A stretch of DNA of 43,049 bases, taken from the NCBI GenBank assembly GCA_012719075.1, contig JAAYBB010000038.1:1-43049 (forward strand). The letters are read 5' to 3'. Source of the stretch: Clostridiales bacterium. Its GTDB lineage: Bacteria > Bacillota > Clostridia > Oscillospirales > Feifaniaceae. Below are positions 1-6,931 of the stretch, piece after piece. Numbering within the stretch: position 1 is the stretch's first letter; each line of letters starts with the position of its first letter. Below the pieces are notes generated by a model. It did not search any database and had not been told where the DNA came from. It saw only the letters and a program-made list of their open reading frames with translations. Made by a program: the position numbers and the translations under genes.

Positions 1-975
1 AGCTTTTTAGAAGCCCATCCGAACCTCAGAGGCGTTCTTTCGGTTGACAAGCTCATATACAGCGGTTTCGATACCGAGGAACATCTTATCTTCTCTGTGG
101 TAACCGAGGATGGAACAGAAATTGATAATGACATGGTTAACCGAATCATGGAGCTTCCTGCAAAAATTATCGGTGAAGCGGGTGTAGATGCCTTTGAATT
201 ATATGCCCTGCGGCAAGCAAATACATGGATTGTAGAAAGTGATGTTGATTTTTCTAGAACTAGTCTATTGGCACCAATCTATCAAGATTTTTTCTTTTTG
301 AGCTTAGTTTCAGATGGAAGTGTCTGGATTAATCGATACACACCTGGATCGACAATAAGAATGGATTATACGAGTTTTATGATTGGGTATCCATCTATCC
401 ATAAAATACAGGTGGCTAATAATAAGATATATTGTTTTGCCGGAAATACAGGCGAAGCCGTTGCCATTATGGAATATATGCCAACCGTCAGCCCTTGGTT
501 AAGCCAATACTCCCCAGAATATAGCAATGCATACGGCGGTTTTGTTCAATTAGGTAACTATTTTTACTCCGTTGGTGGATATGGTTGTGCATATGATAGC
601 GAATGGGGAATTTCGTCGGATTTTCATATTTTTAAAACTCTTTCTGCTCAAGACCTTACACATGGCTATTGGATACACCTACAGGATATGCCGACCGCTC
701 GAATGAAGATCGCGGCTGCTGCAGCCGGAGGTAAACTCTACGTAATTGGTGGGGACATTAACAATAGCGGTAGTGCAACAAATAAGGTGGAAGCTTACGA
801 TCCTGGAACCAACACCTGGACTGCAAAAAAGGCGTATCCTTACGCACTTCACAGTATGACAGCTGTGACCTATAACGATAAAATCTATGACCGAGAATCA
901 ACGGTATCTTCTCCTGATAAGAATCTATGCCTTTGCAGGAGATATGCGACCCTTAGAGGTTTATGGTGTGTTTGA
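1..975 (+). CDS. Kelch-repeat ORF, 5' partial, with a helicase-like N-terminal segment
   Basis: The frame is open from base 1, so the true start lies outside the window. The first ~60 residues (through LPAKIIGEA, near base 180) resemble the tail seen after the motor domains of some bacterial SNF2-type helicases (motif LIYSGFDTEEHLIF); this is recalled similarity only. After that the protein changes character and shows beta-propeller Kelch features: paired glycines and aromatic residues spaced ~50 residues apart (YSVGGYG, LYVIGGD, YDPGTNTW). The last blade is broken: after NDKIY the frame enters a short unrelated tail and stops at 975, while another frame continues. Base use is AT-richer than in the rest of the window. 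It is best read as a fused or decayed remnant in a former mobile island. No function is assigned. Confidence 0.45.
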   Translation, partial: SFLEAHPNLRGVLSVDKLIYSGFDTEEHLIFSVVTEDGTEIDNDMVNRIMELPAKIIGEAGVDAFELYALRQANTWIVESDVDFSRTSLLAPIYQDFFFLSLVSDGSVWINRYTPGSTIRMDYTSFMIGYPSIHKIQVANNKIYCFAGNTGEAVAIMEYMPTVSPWLSQYSPEYSNAYGGFVQLGNYFYSVGGYGCAYDSEWGISSDFHIFKTLSAQDLTHGYWIHLQDMPTARMKIAAAAAGGKLYVIGGDINNSGSATNKVEAYDPGTNTWTAKKAYPYALHSMTAVTYNDKIYDRESTVSSPDKNLCLCRRYATLRGLWCV

Positions 976-1207
976 TTGCCACCTCTTCCTGCGGGATAAA
1001 ACGTATCCTTTTGAACTCGCCGCCGTCTCGTGGATGTACACAAGTGGGGGAATCGATAATTATAGGTTCCAGCAAACCACCATCACGCCCGAGGTATTTG
1101 AGGACCTTTACAGCAGAACGGATACAAAGGGGTTGAGCCGCCGCCAGGCAGCCAGGGTGCTCGGCGACAAGTGGATGGAGGAGACCGGTTATGTGAAAGA
1201 GCCATAG
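887..1207 (+). CDS. Hypothetical protein, probably only a C-terminal remnant
   Basis: An open frame of 106 codons overlaps the broken end of the Kelch ORF. It ends in a plausible charged C-terminus (LSRRQAARVLGDKWMEETG) and is followed 38 bp later by a strong hairpin-plus-U-tract terminator, which suggests the 3' end is a real gene end. The ATG at 887 has no convincing ribosome binding site and lies inside the degraded Kelch blade, so the N-terminus is probably missing. I do not recognise the family. It sits in the AT-richer remnant island between the Kelch ORF and the broken integrase. Confidence 0.35.
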   Translation: MTENQRYLLLIRIYAFAGDMRPLEVYGVFDCHLFLRDKTYPFELAAVSWMYTSGGIDNYRFQQTTITPEVFEDLYSRTDTKGLSRRQAARVLGDKWMEETGYVKEP

Positions 1208-1244
1208 CCGGAAGTTTATGCACAGAAACTGATGGGAGAATTGA

Positions 1245-1287
1245 ACGGAGAGGGCGGAATTTCTCCCGCCCTCTCCGTTTCTTTTTT
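1245..1287 (+). terminator. Rho-independent terminator
   Basis: A perfect 13-bp stem (1245-1257 with 1266-1278) and an 8-nt loop are followed by a T-rich run. It closes the unknown ORF ending at 1207. Confidence 0.8.
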
Positions 1288-1313
1288 ACGATTGTTGGGC
1301 TACAGCGGAGGAG

Positions 1314-1672
1314 GTGTTGTGTTATCACTCGTGTACTGCGGAACGGTTGGGAGAAAAGAACTTCTCTGGCCTTGATACTGTATGTGTGTGGCCTGATGGC
1401 AGACCCTTTTCTCCCGATTTGGTTTCATCCCGCTTTAAGATGATTCTAAAAAAGCATGGCCTACCGATTGTTCGATTTCATGACCTCAGACACACCGCGG
1501 GAAGTTTGCTCATCCGTCAGGGCATGAATATCAAGTAGGTACAGAAGTTTCTTGGACATAAAAATCCTCCACCACGCTCGATATTTATGCGCATATCAAT
1601 AGTCAGGCAAAAAAAGAAACCGCCGTCGCAATGGGCAACGCGCTCAACATGGAAGAAGGGGCAAAAGGGTAA
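1314..1672 (+). pseudogene. Tyrosine recombinase (phage-type integrase), C-terminal remnant
   Basis: The catalytic C-terminal half of a tyrosine recombinase can be read across two frames. The first frame carries VCVWPDGRPFSP and the conserved box RFHDLRHTAGSLLIRQGM, then hits TAG at 1536-1538. The same frame continues into QKFLGHK, and after a small frameshift near 1565 the second frame gives TTLDIYAHINSQAKKETA, containing the nucleophile Tyr, ending in TAA at 1670-1672. The N-terminal arm-binding domain and the first catalytic Arg are absent. One in-frame stop plus one frameshift make it non-functional. It lies ~115 bp from the 3' end of tRNA-Leu, the usual place for the integrase of an element inserted into a tRNA gene. 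Confidence 0.85.
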
Positions 1673-1745
1673 GGACTGTTAGAAGATGTGTTAGAAGGCA
1701 CAGGGTTAATCGCCTTTTGACTCTGATGATAAGCTCCAAAAACAG

Positions 1746-1781
1746 AAAACGGCTTCAAATCTTTCAATTTGAAGCCGTTTT
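1746..1781. terminator. Bidirectional terminator between integrase remnant and tRNA-Leu
   Basis: A near-perfect 15-bp stem (1746-1760 with 1767-1781) and a 6-nt loop. T-runs follow it in both directions, so it can end both the integrase-side transcript (+) and the tRNA-Leu transcript (-). Confidence 0.75.
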
Positions 1782-1785
1782 TCTT

Positions 1786-1872
1786 TGGTGCGGATAAGAG
1801 GACTTGAACCTCCACCGAGTTGCCCCGACTAGAACCTGAATCTAGCGCGTCTGCCAATTCCGCCATATCCGC
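1786..1872 (-). tRNA. tRNA-Leu(CAG)
   Basis: On the minus strand there is a 7-bp acceptor stem (GCGGATA with TATCCGC), a D-arm with GCGG and GGCAGA, an anticodon stem CTAGA/TCTAG around loop TTCAGGT (anticodon CAG), a class II variable arm (GTCGGGGCAACTC), a T-arm with GGTTCAAGTCC, discriminator A and an encoded CCA end. The size and long variable arm fit leucine. It has its own promoter on the right and a terminator on the left. Its 3' end faces the remnant integrase. Confidence 0.97.
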
Positions 1873-1890
1873 AAATGGAGTACTTCTCTT

Positions 1891-1918
1891 ATTATAGTGA
1901 TCCAACACGAAATGTCAA
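1891..1918 (-). promoter_or_regulatory. Sigma-A promoter of tRNA-Leu
   Basis: Read on the minus strand: -35 TTGACA (1913-1918), a 16-bp spacer, -10 TATAAT (1891-1896). Both hexamers are consensus. Confidence 0.85.
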
Positions 1919-1946
1919 GGGGTTTACTAAAAAACAGACAAATACC

Positions 1947-1976
1947 AAAAAGCGAGCGCGGGGCACCGCCCCGCGC
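1947..1976 (-). terminator. GC-rich hairpin followed by T5 (minus strand)
   Basis: A perfect 9-bp stem GCGCGGGGC/GCCCCGCGC (1956-1976, loop 3 nt). On the minus strand a T5 tract follows after four bases. It could stop read-through from the small RNA or spoIIR before the tRNA-Leu promoter. Confidence 0.5.
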
Positions 1977-2032
1977 CGCCACAGCCGGTATCCCGTTAGA
2001 TCGAACGTGTACAATCTGCGCATTGTGGGCAC

Positions 2033-2111
2033 AAAAAGGTAGCCGGATTTGCAATCAGGGTTTCAAGGCCCAGACGAACCACAAAGGTCCGCCAATACAA
2101 AATCGGCTACC
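2033..2111 (-). ncRNA. Candidate small RNA of ~79 nt, unknown family
   Basis: Within the 330-bp gap between tRNA-Leu and spoIIR the minus strand holds a complete-looking small transcription unit. A consensus promoter (2118-2146) predicts a start at about 2111, the first base of a 7-bp closing stem GGTAGCC/GGCTACC (2105-2111 with 2038-2044). The stem is extended by GATTTTG/CAAATC with one bulge, and the 3' arm is followed directly by T5 (2033-2037). Inside, GGACC/GGTTC and GGG/CCC can form two smaller hairpins. It is not a canonical tRNA and lacks the SRP RNA tetraloop region. Short open frames cross it, but none has a ribosome binding site. Prediction from sequence only. Confidence 0.4.
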
Positions 2112-2117
2112 ATAATC

Positions 2118-2146
2118 AGCATAACAAAAATGATAAAATATGTCAA
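2118..2146 (-). promoter_or_regulatory. Sigma-A promoter of the candidate small RNA
   Basis: Minus strand: -35 TTGACA (2141-2146), 17-bp spacer, -10 TATGCT (2118-2123). The expected start is 6-7 bp downstream, at the base of the hairpin. Confidence 0.6.
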
Positions 2147-2203
2147 TTACAATCGGGTGGAAAATCAATCAAAAAGGGCAATCCTTGCACTGCGCCGGGC
2201 CGC

Positions 2204-2836
2204 TCAGCCGCCCTCGCCGTCCGAATCGCTCAGCAGTTTTTTGAGCTGGTCGGCCAGGAAGAAGCGGTAGACGGTCTCCTCCTGGCGCAGCACGCGCATG
2301 GCCTCGGGCGAGAGCCGCTCGTCGAAAAAGCGGGCGGCCGCCTCGGCATTTTGAAGCTCCTCGCCGGCGTAGCAGAGCGGCGGATACATCACGCACCACC
2401 AGTTTTGCCCCTGTCCGCCGCCAATGGTCAGCGTGAGCGCGGTGTAGCGCCCGGCCGGGAGCGTGAGCTCGCCGTAGCGCCGCAGCGGGAAGTGCTGCTC
2501 GGCCAGCGCCGCGGCCACCGGCGCCGTGCAGCCCTGGGCCCGCAGCGTGCGCTCGGCCACTGCCTCAATCTCGTCCAGGCGGCCCTCGAGCAGGTGCAGC
2601 GCCTCCTGCTTGGAGGCGGCGGCCGACAGGCCGTCGTTCAGCAGCGCCGACAGGGCGTCCCGCACCAGCAGCTTGAGCCGCTGGTGCTCCTCGGCATCCG
2701 ATTCGGCCCTGATGTGTAAGCGGATCACGCAGCCGGACAGCTCCCGCGCCACCCTGGACGCGCGGGCCAGCGGCTGTACGCAGGCACAGAGCAGTGCGCA
2801 GAGCAGCGCAAATTTCAAGATACGGCCCCTCTTCAT
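2204..2836 (-). CDS. spoIIR: Stage II sporulation protein R (SpoIIR)
   Basis: The 210-residue protein begins with a basic/hydrophobic signal segment (MKRGRILKFALLCALLCA), consistent with export from the forespore. The mature part has family hallmarks: IRLHIRAESDAEEHQRLKL near residue 38, then YGELTLPAGRYTAL and GGGQGQNWWCVMYPPLCY around 120-160. In Bacillus, SpoIIR is made in the forespore under sigma-F and triggers processing of pro-sigma-E in the mother cell through SpoIIGA. The start is ATG at 2836 with a G-rich stretch just upstream. It is transcribed alone; ispE ends ~90 bp upstream on the same strand with a perfect palindrome between them. Confidence 0.93.
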   Translation of the reverse strand: MKRGRILKFALLCALLCACVQPLARASRVARELSGCVIRLHIRAESDAEEHQRLKLLVRDALSALLNDGLSAAASKQEALHLLEGRLDEIEAVAERTLRAQGCTAPVAAALAEQHFPLRRYGELTLPAGRYTALTLTIGGGQGQNWWCVMYPPLCYAGEELQNAEAAARFFDERLSPEAMRVLRQEETVYRFFLADQLKKLLSDSDGEGG

Positions 2837-2870
2837 CCCGGTTTGCCCCCATTTGTCAAGAAGTCGGCCT

Positions 2871-2890
2871 CGGTCGGGTATACCCGACCG
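2871..2890. repeat. Perfect 20-bp palindrome upstream of spoIIR
   Basis: CGGTCGGGTA is followed directly by its exact reverse complement, 34 bp upstream of the spoIIR start and 39 bp past the end of ispE. With no loop and no U-tract it looks more like a protein-binding site than a terminator. Confidence 0.45.
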
Positions 2891-2928
2891 ACTGCCGGTA
2901 AGCCTATGCTTGACCGGGGGACAAAATT

Positions 2929-3837
2929 TTATTCCGGGCGCGGCGCCGTCCGGCGCGAAAAGGCGCCGGCCCGGGTTGGGGCGGCCAGCGAGACAAAGCA
3001 GCCCGGGAAGCGGGCGCGCATGCGCGCGACGCAGCTGCGCGCGGCGCCGTTGCCCGCAAACATGCCGTACACCGCCGAGCCGCTGCCGGTCATGACGGCG
3101 CAGAGGGCGTCCTCACCGGTCAACGCCTCCAGCAGCTCGCCGATCTGGGGCACCTCCCGGATGGCCGCGGACTGCAGCGCGTTGCCGCAGCAGGCGGCCA
3201 GTTTGTGCAGCGGACCGCCCAGCGCGCGGATCAGCGCGCCGGAGTCGGGGCGGGGTTCATCCTGGCCGGCGCGGTCGTAGAGCGCGTACAGCGCGGCCGT
3301 GGACAGGCTCTTGCGCGGCTTGGCCACCACAAAGGTGCAGCGCGGCAGGTCGGGCAGCCTGACCAGTTGGTCGCCCAGGCCGGTGCCCAGACAGGTGCCC
3401 TGCAGGATGCAAAAGGGGACGTCGGCCCCGAGCGGCCGCCCGATGTCGGCCAGCTGTGCCGGCGTGAAGTGGGTCTGGTACAGGCGGTTGAGGCCGATCA
3501 GCGCGCCGGCCGCGTTGGCGCTGCCGCCGCCCAGCCCGGCGCCCACCGGGATGCGCTTTTGAAGGTGGATCTCGAGGCCGAAGTCGCGGATGCCCGCCGC
3601 CTCAAAAAAGGCGAGGGCCGCGCGGTAGGCGAGGTTGCGGTTGTCCAGCGGCAAAAAGGGCAGCGCCGACGAGAGCGTGATGCCGGCCTCGCGGCGCAGC
3701 CGCAGCGTCAGCTCGTCGCAGATGGAGATGGACTGCATCACGGTCTCCACCTCGTGGAAGCCGTCCTCGCGGCGGCCGAGGATGGCCAGCGTCAGATTGA
3801 GCTTTGCGGGCGTCTTGACCCTGATCTGCCGGTCCAA
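2929..3837 (-). CDS. ispE: 4-diphosphocytidyl-2-C-methyl-D-erythritol kinase (IspE)
   Basis: This GHMP-family kinase phosphorylates CDP-methylerythritol in the MEP route to isoprenoid precursors. The N-terminus has VKTPAKLNLTL with the expected Lys, the ATP-binding loop PVGAGLGGGSANAAG lies near residues 97-111, GADVPFCILQGT near 137-149, and a C-terminal GSGSAVYGMF glycine motif follows. I place the start at the TTG at 3837: a GAGGGGGG ribosome binding site lies 6 bp upstream and the protein (302 residues) then has normal family length. A longer in-frame extension to 3987 crosses the promoter at 3878-3906 and is rejected. Confidence 0.93.
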   Translation of the reverse strand: MDRQIRVKTPAKLNLTLAILGRREDGFHEVETVMQSISICDELTLRLRREAGITLSSALPFLPLDNRNLAYRAALAFFEAAGIRDFGLEIHLQKRIPVGAGLGGGSANAAGALIGLNRLYQTHFTPAQLADIGRPLGADVPFCILQGTCLGTGLGDQLVRLPDLPRCTFVVAKPRKSLSTAALYALYDRAGQDEPRPDSGALIRALGGPLHKLAACCGNALQSAAIREVPQIGELLEALTGEDALCAVMTGSGSAVYGMFAGNGAARSCVARMRARFPGCFVSLAAPTRAGAFSRRTAPRPE

Positions 3838-3877
3838 GCAAGTCCCCCCTCGCGTTGACGTCTTTTGTGCAATGCCC

Positions 3878-3906
3878 ATTGTACCATTTGAAGACAGGCT
3901 TGACAA
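3878..3906 (-). promoter_or_regulatory. Sigma-A promoter of ispE
   Basis: Minus strand: -35 TTGTCA (3901-3906), 17-bp spacer, -10 TACAAT (3878-3883). It starts transcription ~35 bp before the TTG start codon. Confidence 0.7.
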
Positions 3907-4071
3907 GAAAGCCCGCGGCCATCGGCCAAACGGGCGGGCACACGATGAAAAAACCGGCATTTTTGCAGGGCGGAACCAACAAAACATTGAATATTGGGGT
4001 CAAAACCGGAAAGGCTAGTAGCATGTCTCATGGCAATCATCTTTGCAAAACAAGGAGAGGAGATCTCAAGC

Positions 4072-4302
4072 ATGGATCAATTTGCATTGTTGCTGGTGAT
4101 CATTGGCGCCATCAACTGGGGCTGTATCGGCATCTTTGGCTTTGACGTTGTGGGTTGGATTTTCGGCGGCCCGGTGTCCACCCTGTCCCGCATCATTTTC
4201 ACGCTGGTGGGACTTGCGGGCATCTGGTGCATATCCCTGTTCTTCCGCGATACCGAGCTGGTTGAAATCGGAAAGCGCCGTGCCGAGGGCGAAAAGTTCT
4301 AA
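4072..4302 (+). CDS. DUF378 family small membrane protein
   Basis: The 76-residue protein starts MDQFALLLVIIGAINWG, the signature of the DUF378 (YuzA-like) family, followed by a second hydrophobic stretch LSRIIFTLVGLAGIWCISLFF. Two membrane helices joined by a short GFDVVGWIFGG loop, with a charged C-terminal tail, are visible. The ATG at 4072 is preceded by AAGGAGAGG at good distance; the longer ORF from 3994 has no such site. The function of the family is not known. It is transcribed away from ispE and followed by a long hairpin. Confidence 0.85.
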   Translation: MDQFALLLVIIGAINWGCIGIFGFDVVGWIFGGPVSTLSRIIFTLVGLAGIWCISLFFRDTELVEIGKRRAEGEKF

Positions 4303-4395
4303 AAGAGCCGGCCCCACCCGCCCAAACGCCCCTGCGTGAGGGCGGCAAAGGCCGTGTCCCTTTCCCGCGGTCAAACGGCCGCGGCACCTCCCAGA

Positions 4396-4428
4396 CAAAG
4401 CCGGAAGAGGATTCCTCTTCCGGCTTTG
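4396..4428 (+). terminator. Hairpin downstream of the DUF378 gene
   Basis: A perfect 15-bp stem (4396-4410 with 4414-4428) with a 3-nt loop. No T-run follows, so termination without Rho is uncertain. Confidence 0.5.
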
Positions 4429-4441
4429 CCGCGCCTGCGCA

Positions 4442-4470
4442 TTGATTTTCGCCCCGGGGGGTGCCATAAT
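4442..4470 (+). promoter_or_regulatory. Probable promoter of the phosphatase-superfamily lipoprotein
   Basis: -35 TTGATT (4442-4447), 17-bp spacer, -10 CATAAT (4465-4470). Confidence 0.5.
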
Positions 4471-4502
4471 GGAGGAACAAAACGCCCGGAAGGGATCACG
4501 AG

Positions 4503-5978
4503 ATGACCGCGATGAAAGACACCAGGCGGTTCGCCCTGCTGGCGGCGCTGCTCCTGCTGGCACAGGTCGGCTGTGCGCCGGTGCGGGGCCCGCTGCCGGA
4601 CGGCTATGTCCCGCCGCTCGCGCTGGTGGGCGATCTGCAGCATCCGACAAGCCTCGACCGCGCGTCGGCCGAGGCCTATCGCTGGGACAGCGTCGAGCTG
4701 GAGGGGCGGACACTGCCCTGCCTTGCGCTGAGCCAGCTGCTCGAGGAGGCGGCGCCCTTTCCGGCCGCCTTCATGCGGCTGCTGCTGGTCGGCGGCGACG
4801 GCCGGGGCCTCGAGCTGCTGGGGGATGCGGTTGCGGAGGTGCGCATCGCCTTCTCGGAGACCGCGGGCTGGGTGGCGCTGGCCGGGACAAACCCGGCGCA
4901 GCCCGCCGCGCAGTCGCTGACGCACATCGTGGTCGAGTGCCAGAGCGGCGACCACGGCCTGCGCTTTTTAACCGGCGATTACCGCAACGGCTCCTTTTTG
5001 ACGGCCGGCGGCCTGCTGGGCGGCAACAGCTGGCCGATGTGGGAGTATGACGGCCCCACCGACCTCGGCGGGCTGCAGGCCGCTGTTTATGAGACCCGTC
5101 TCTGGGCGGCCTCCGAGCTCGAGGCCGGGGCGGAGTACGCCGTTGTGCTGCGGGATGGCGGCCTGCGCAGGCTGCGCCCGCAGCGGGAACCCCACTTTGA
5201 GGCCTCCGGCAACCACGTCGACCTCGCGCTGCCGGGCGAGGGGGTGCTGCAGGACGTGGCCGGCCTAGTGGCAGACCCACCCGCGCGCTGCCTGACCGAC
5301 CTGCCGGGCGATGTGCTGGGCCTGCTCGCACAGGGACAGCCGGTGCTGGTGCTGCTGCTGGACGGCTGGGGCTGGCGCATGGCCGAGCAGGCCGGCGTCT
5401 CGGGCGGGCACCCACACCTCTCCTCGCTGCCGCTGCAGCGGGCGATGGCGGTCTACCCGACCTGCACGCCAGCCGGACTGGCCAGTCTGCTGACCGGCGA
5501 GACGCCCGATGTCCACGGGCTGACGGCCCCGGAGCAGCGCAGCTTTGCGGGGGAGGACCTCTTTGCAAAGGCCGCCGCGCGCGGATTTGTCTGCGCCTAT
5601 GTCGAGGACGAGGGCGCCCCGGTCGACACCTCGCTCGAGGCCCGGCGCGCCGCCGACCAGGGCGGCCCCTTCGGCGCCGACGACGAGGTGTTCGCGCTGG
5701 CGCTGCAGGCCGCCGCCGAGGGCCCCGACCTGCTGGTCGTGCGCTTTGGCGGCATCGGGTCGGTGGCGCTCGAGACCGGGCCCTATTCGCTGCACACACT
5801 CAACCGCATGCGGCAGGTCGACGGCTATGTCGAGGCGCTGAGGGCGGCCTGGCCGGGCGCCGTGGTCGTCACCTCGGGCCACGGCGTGGCCGAGCTGCCG
5901 GTGGGCGGCCGCTGCGGCGAGCTGACGGGCGAGGAGTTCTTTGTGCCCTACTGCCTCCTCGAGGGGCCGGCGCATTGA
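4503..5978 (+). CDS. Lipoprotein with alkaline-phosphatase-superfamily domain
   Basis: The 491-residue protein has a lipoprotein-type signal ending at Cys24 (AQVGC; Gln at -3 is slightly unusual). Residues ~40-250 form an unassigned domain with GDLQHPTSLD and NSWPMWEYDGP, somewhat like a molybdopterin-oxidoreductase-type ligand fold (weak guess). From ~275 on there is an alkaline phosphatase/phosphodiesterase core: LVLLLDGWGW supplies a metal-binding Asp, VYPTCTPAGLASLLTGETP the probable Thr nucleophile, and VVTSGHGVAELPVGG the late metal site (usually a DHG motif, here GHG). It probably acts outside the cell on a phosphoester or as a transferase; the substrate is unknown. The ATG at 4503 has AAGGGA 8 bp upstream. 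Confidence 0.7.
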   Translation: MTAMKDTRRFALLAALLLLAQVGCAPVRGPLPDGYVPPLALVGDLQHPTSLDRASAEAYRWDSVELEGRTLPCLALSQLLEEAAPFPAAFMRLLLVGGDGRGLELLGDAVAEVRIAFSETAGWVALAGTNPAQPAAQSLTHIVVECQSGDHGLRFLTGDYRNGSFLTAGGLLGGNSWPMWEYDGPTDLGGLQAAVYETRLWAASELEAGAEYAVVLRDGGLRRLRPQREPHFEASGNHVDLALPGEGVLQDVAGLVADPPARCLTDLPGDVLGLLAQGQPVLVLLLDGWGWRMAEQAGVSGGHPHLSSLPLQRAMAVYPTCTPAGLASLLTGETPDVHGLTAPEQRSFAGEDLFAKAAARGFVCAYVEDEGAPVDTSLEARRAADQGGPFGADDEVFALALQAAAEGPDLLVVRFGGIGSVALETGPYSLHTLNRMRQVDGYVEALRAAWPGAVVVTSGHGVAELPVGGRCGELTGEEFFVPYCLLEGPAH

Positions 5979-6805
5979 GCCGCCGCGGCAGCGCCCGCAT
6001 GCAGCGGGGGAGAGGGGACTGAGCCATGGACCGGTACGACGTCGCCGTCGTCGGGCTGGGGCCCGCGGGGGCCTTTTTGGCCGGGCATCTGCGCGGCGAC
6101 CTGCGCTTGATTGCGATCGACCGCAAGCGGCCAGGGCAGCAGGCCGGCTTTCACAAGCCCTGCGGCGGCCTGCAGCACCCCGATCTGGTAGTCCCGGTAG
6201 CGGTGCACCCAGAAGCTGACCGCGCCCTCCTCGAGCGATTGCGCCTCGTCGACCACCCGCTCCCGGTCCACGGCGTGCACCTGCCCAAGCCCCTCGCAGG
6301 TGGGGCAGGCCCCCTCCCTGGTGTTGAAGGAGAAGTCGGTGCGGGTCAGCTTGTCCATGCTGCGCCCGCAGACGCAGCAGTCCATAGACACCCGGTAGTG
6401 GTCGCCCACCCGCTCGGTCTGCTCCCGGCAGTCGGCCGAGGAGATGGCGGCGCCGCAGTGCGGACAGCTGCGCACCCCGAGCTTTTCGTAGAGCATGCGC
6501 AGGTCGGTGTAGAGGTCGGTCAGCGTGCCCACGGTTGAGCGCGGGTTTTTGTTGGCGTCCCGCTGGGTGATCAAAACGGCCGGCGAAAGGCCGCGGATGC
6601 GCTCCACCTTTGGCTTTGGGATGCCCTGCAGCGAGAGTGCCTCGAGGTACTGCCGCTGGCACTCGTTGAAGAGGACGTCCACCAGCAGCGTCGACTTGCC
6701 CGAGCCCGAGCGCCCGGTGAAGACGACCAGCTGCTGCTTGGGGATGTCCAGCGAGAGGTTTTTGAGGTTTCCCTCGCAGGCGCCGGTGATGCGGATGTCG
6801 GACAT
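5948..6805 (-). pseudogene. UvrA-like ABC ATPase, 3'-truncated
   Basis: The start ATG 6805 has a strong GGAGGAGGG site. Residues 1-~210 match the N-terminal part of UvrA-type excinuclease paralogues: Walker A GRSGSGKSTL at ~31-40, QRQYLEALSLQGIPKPKVER, SPAVLITQRDANKNPRSTVG, a CPHCGA half-finger, CCVCGRSM and GACPTCEGLGQVHAVD. Family members are typically more than 700 residues. Here similarity stops at YRDYQIGVLQAA (about base 6165); the remaining frame to 5948 is antisense to the oxidoreductase stub and lipoprotein end. The signature motif and second ATPase half are gone, so it cannot be a working UvrA. It has its own promoter (6842-6871). Confidence 0.75.
6026..6175 (+). pseudogene. FAD-dependent oxidoreductase (geranylgeranyl-reductase-like), N-terminal stub
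   Basis: A strong ribosome binding site (GGGGAGAGGGG) precedes ATG 6026. The first ~48 residues are a clear FAD-binding Rossmann start (YDVAVVGLGPAGAFLAGHL) followed by the FHKPCGGL motif typical of geranylgeranyl-reductase-like flavoproteins of Clostridia. Right after GGL the similarity ends: the DNA from about 6165 is the antisense of the neighbouring UvrA-like gene. The frame stays open to 6538 but that part is only the shadow of the minus-strand gene. About nine tenths of the enzyme is missing. It follows the lipoprotein gene by 47 bp. Confidence 0.7.
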
Positions 6806-6841
6806 GGCGTCCCTCCTCCAGGCAAGATAAAATGGGCCCCC

Positions 6842-6871
6842 ATTGTACGGCAGGGCCCCTGTCGCTGTCAA
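6842..6871 (-). promoter_or_regulatory. Sigma-A promoter of the UvrA-like gene
   Basis: Minus strand: -35 TTGACA (6866-6871), 18-bp spacer, -10 TACAAT (6842-6847). Confidence 0.75.
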
Positions 6872-6891
6872 GTGTGGGCGCTCAGTGAACG

Positions 6892-6923
6892 CAAAAGGCC
6901 CCGGACGCCTGGGTCCGGGGCCT
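6892..6923 (-). terminator. Rho-independent terminator of the metallophosphoesterase gene
   Basis: An 11-bp stem AGGCCCCGGAC/GTCCGGGGCCT (6896-6923) is followed on the minus strand by TTTT, just after the stop of the metallophosphoesterase gene. Confidence 0.8.
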
Positions 6924-6931
6924 GTCGGGTG

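Noticed and set aside
2033-2111. tRNA on either strand
   Set aside because: Although a 7-bp acceptor-like stem is present, there is no proper anticodon arm, T-loop or CCA-end context.
6176-6538. Continuation of the oxidoreductase frame
   Set aside because: Sequence is antisense to the UvrA-like gene; similarity to flavoproteins ends at about residue 48.
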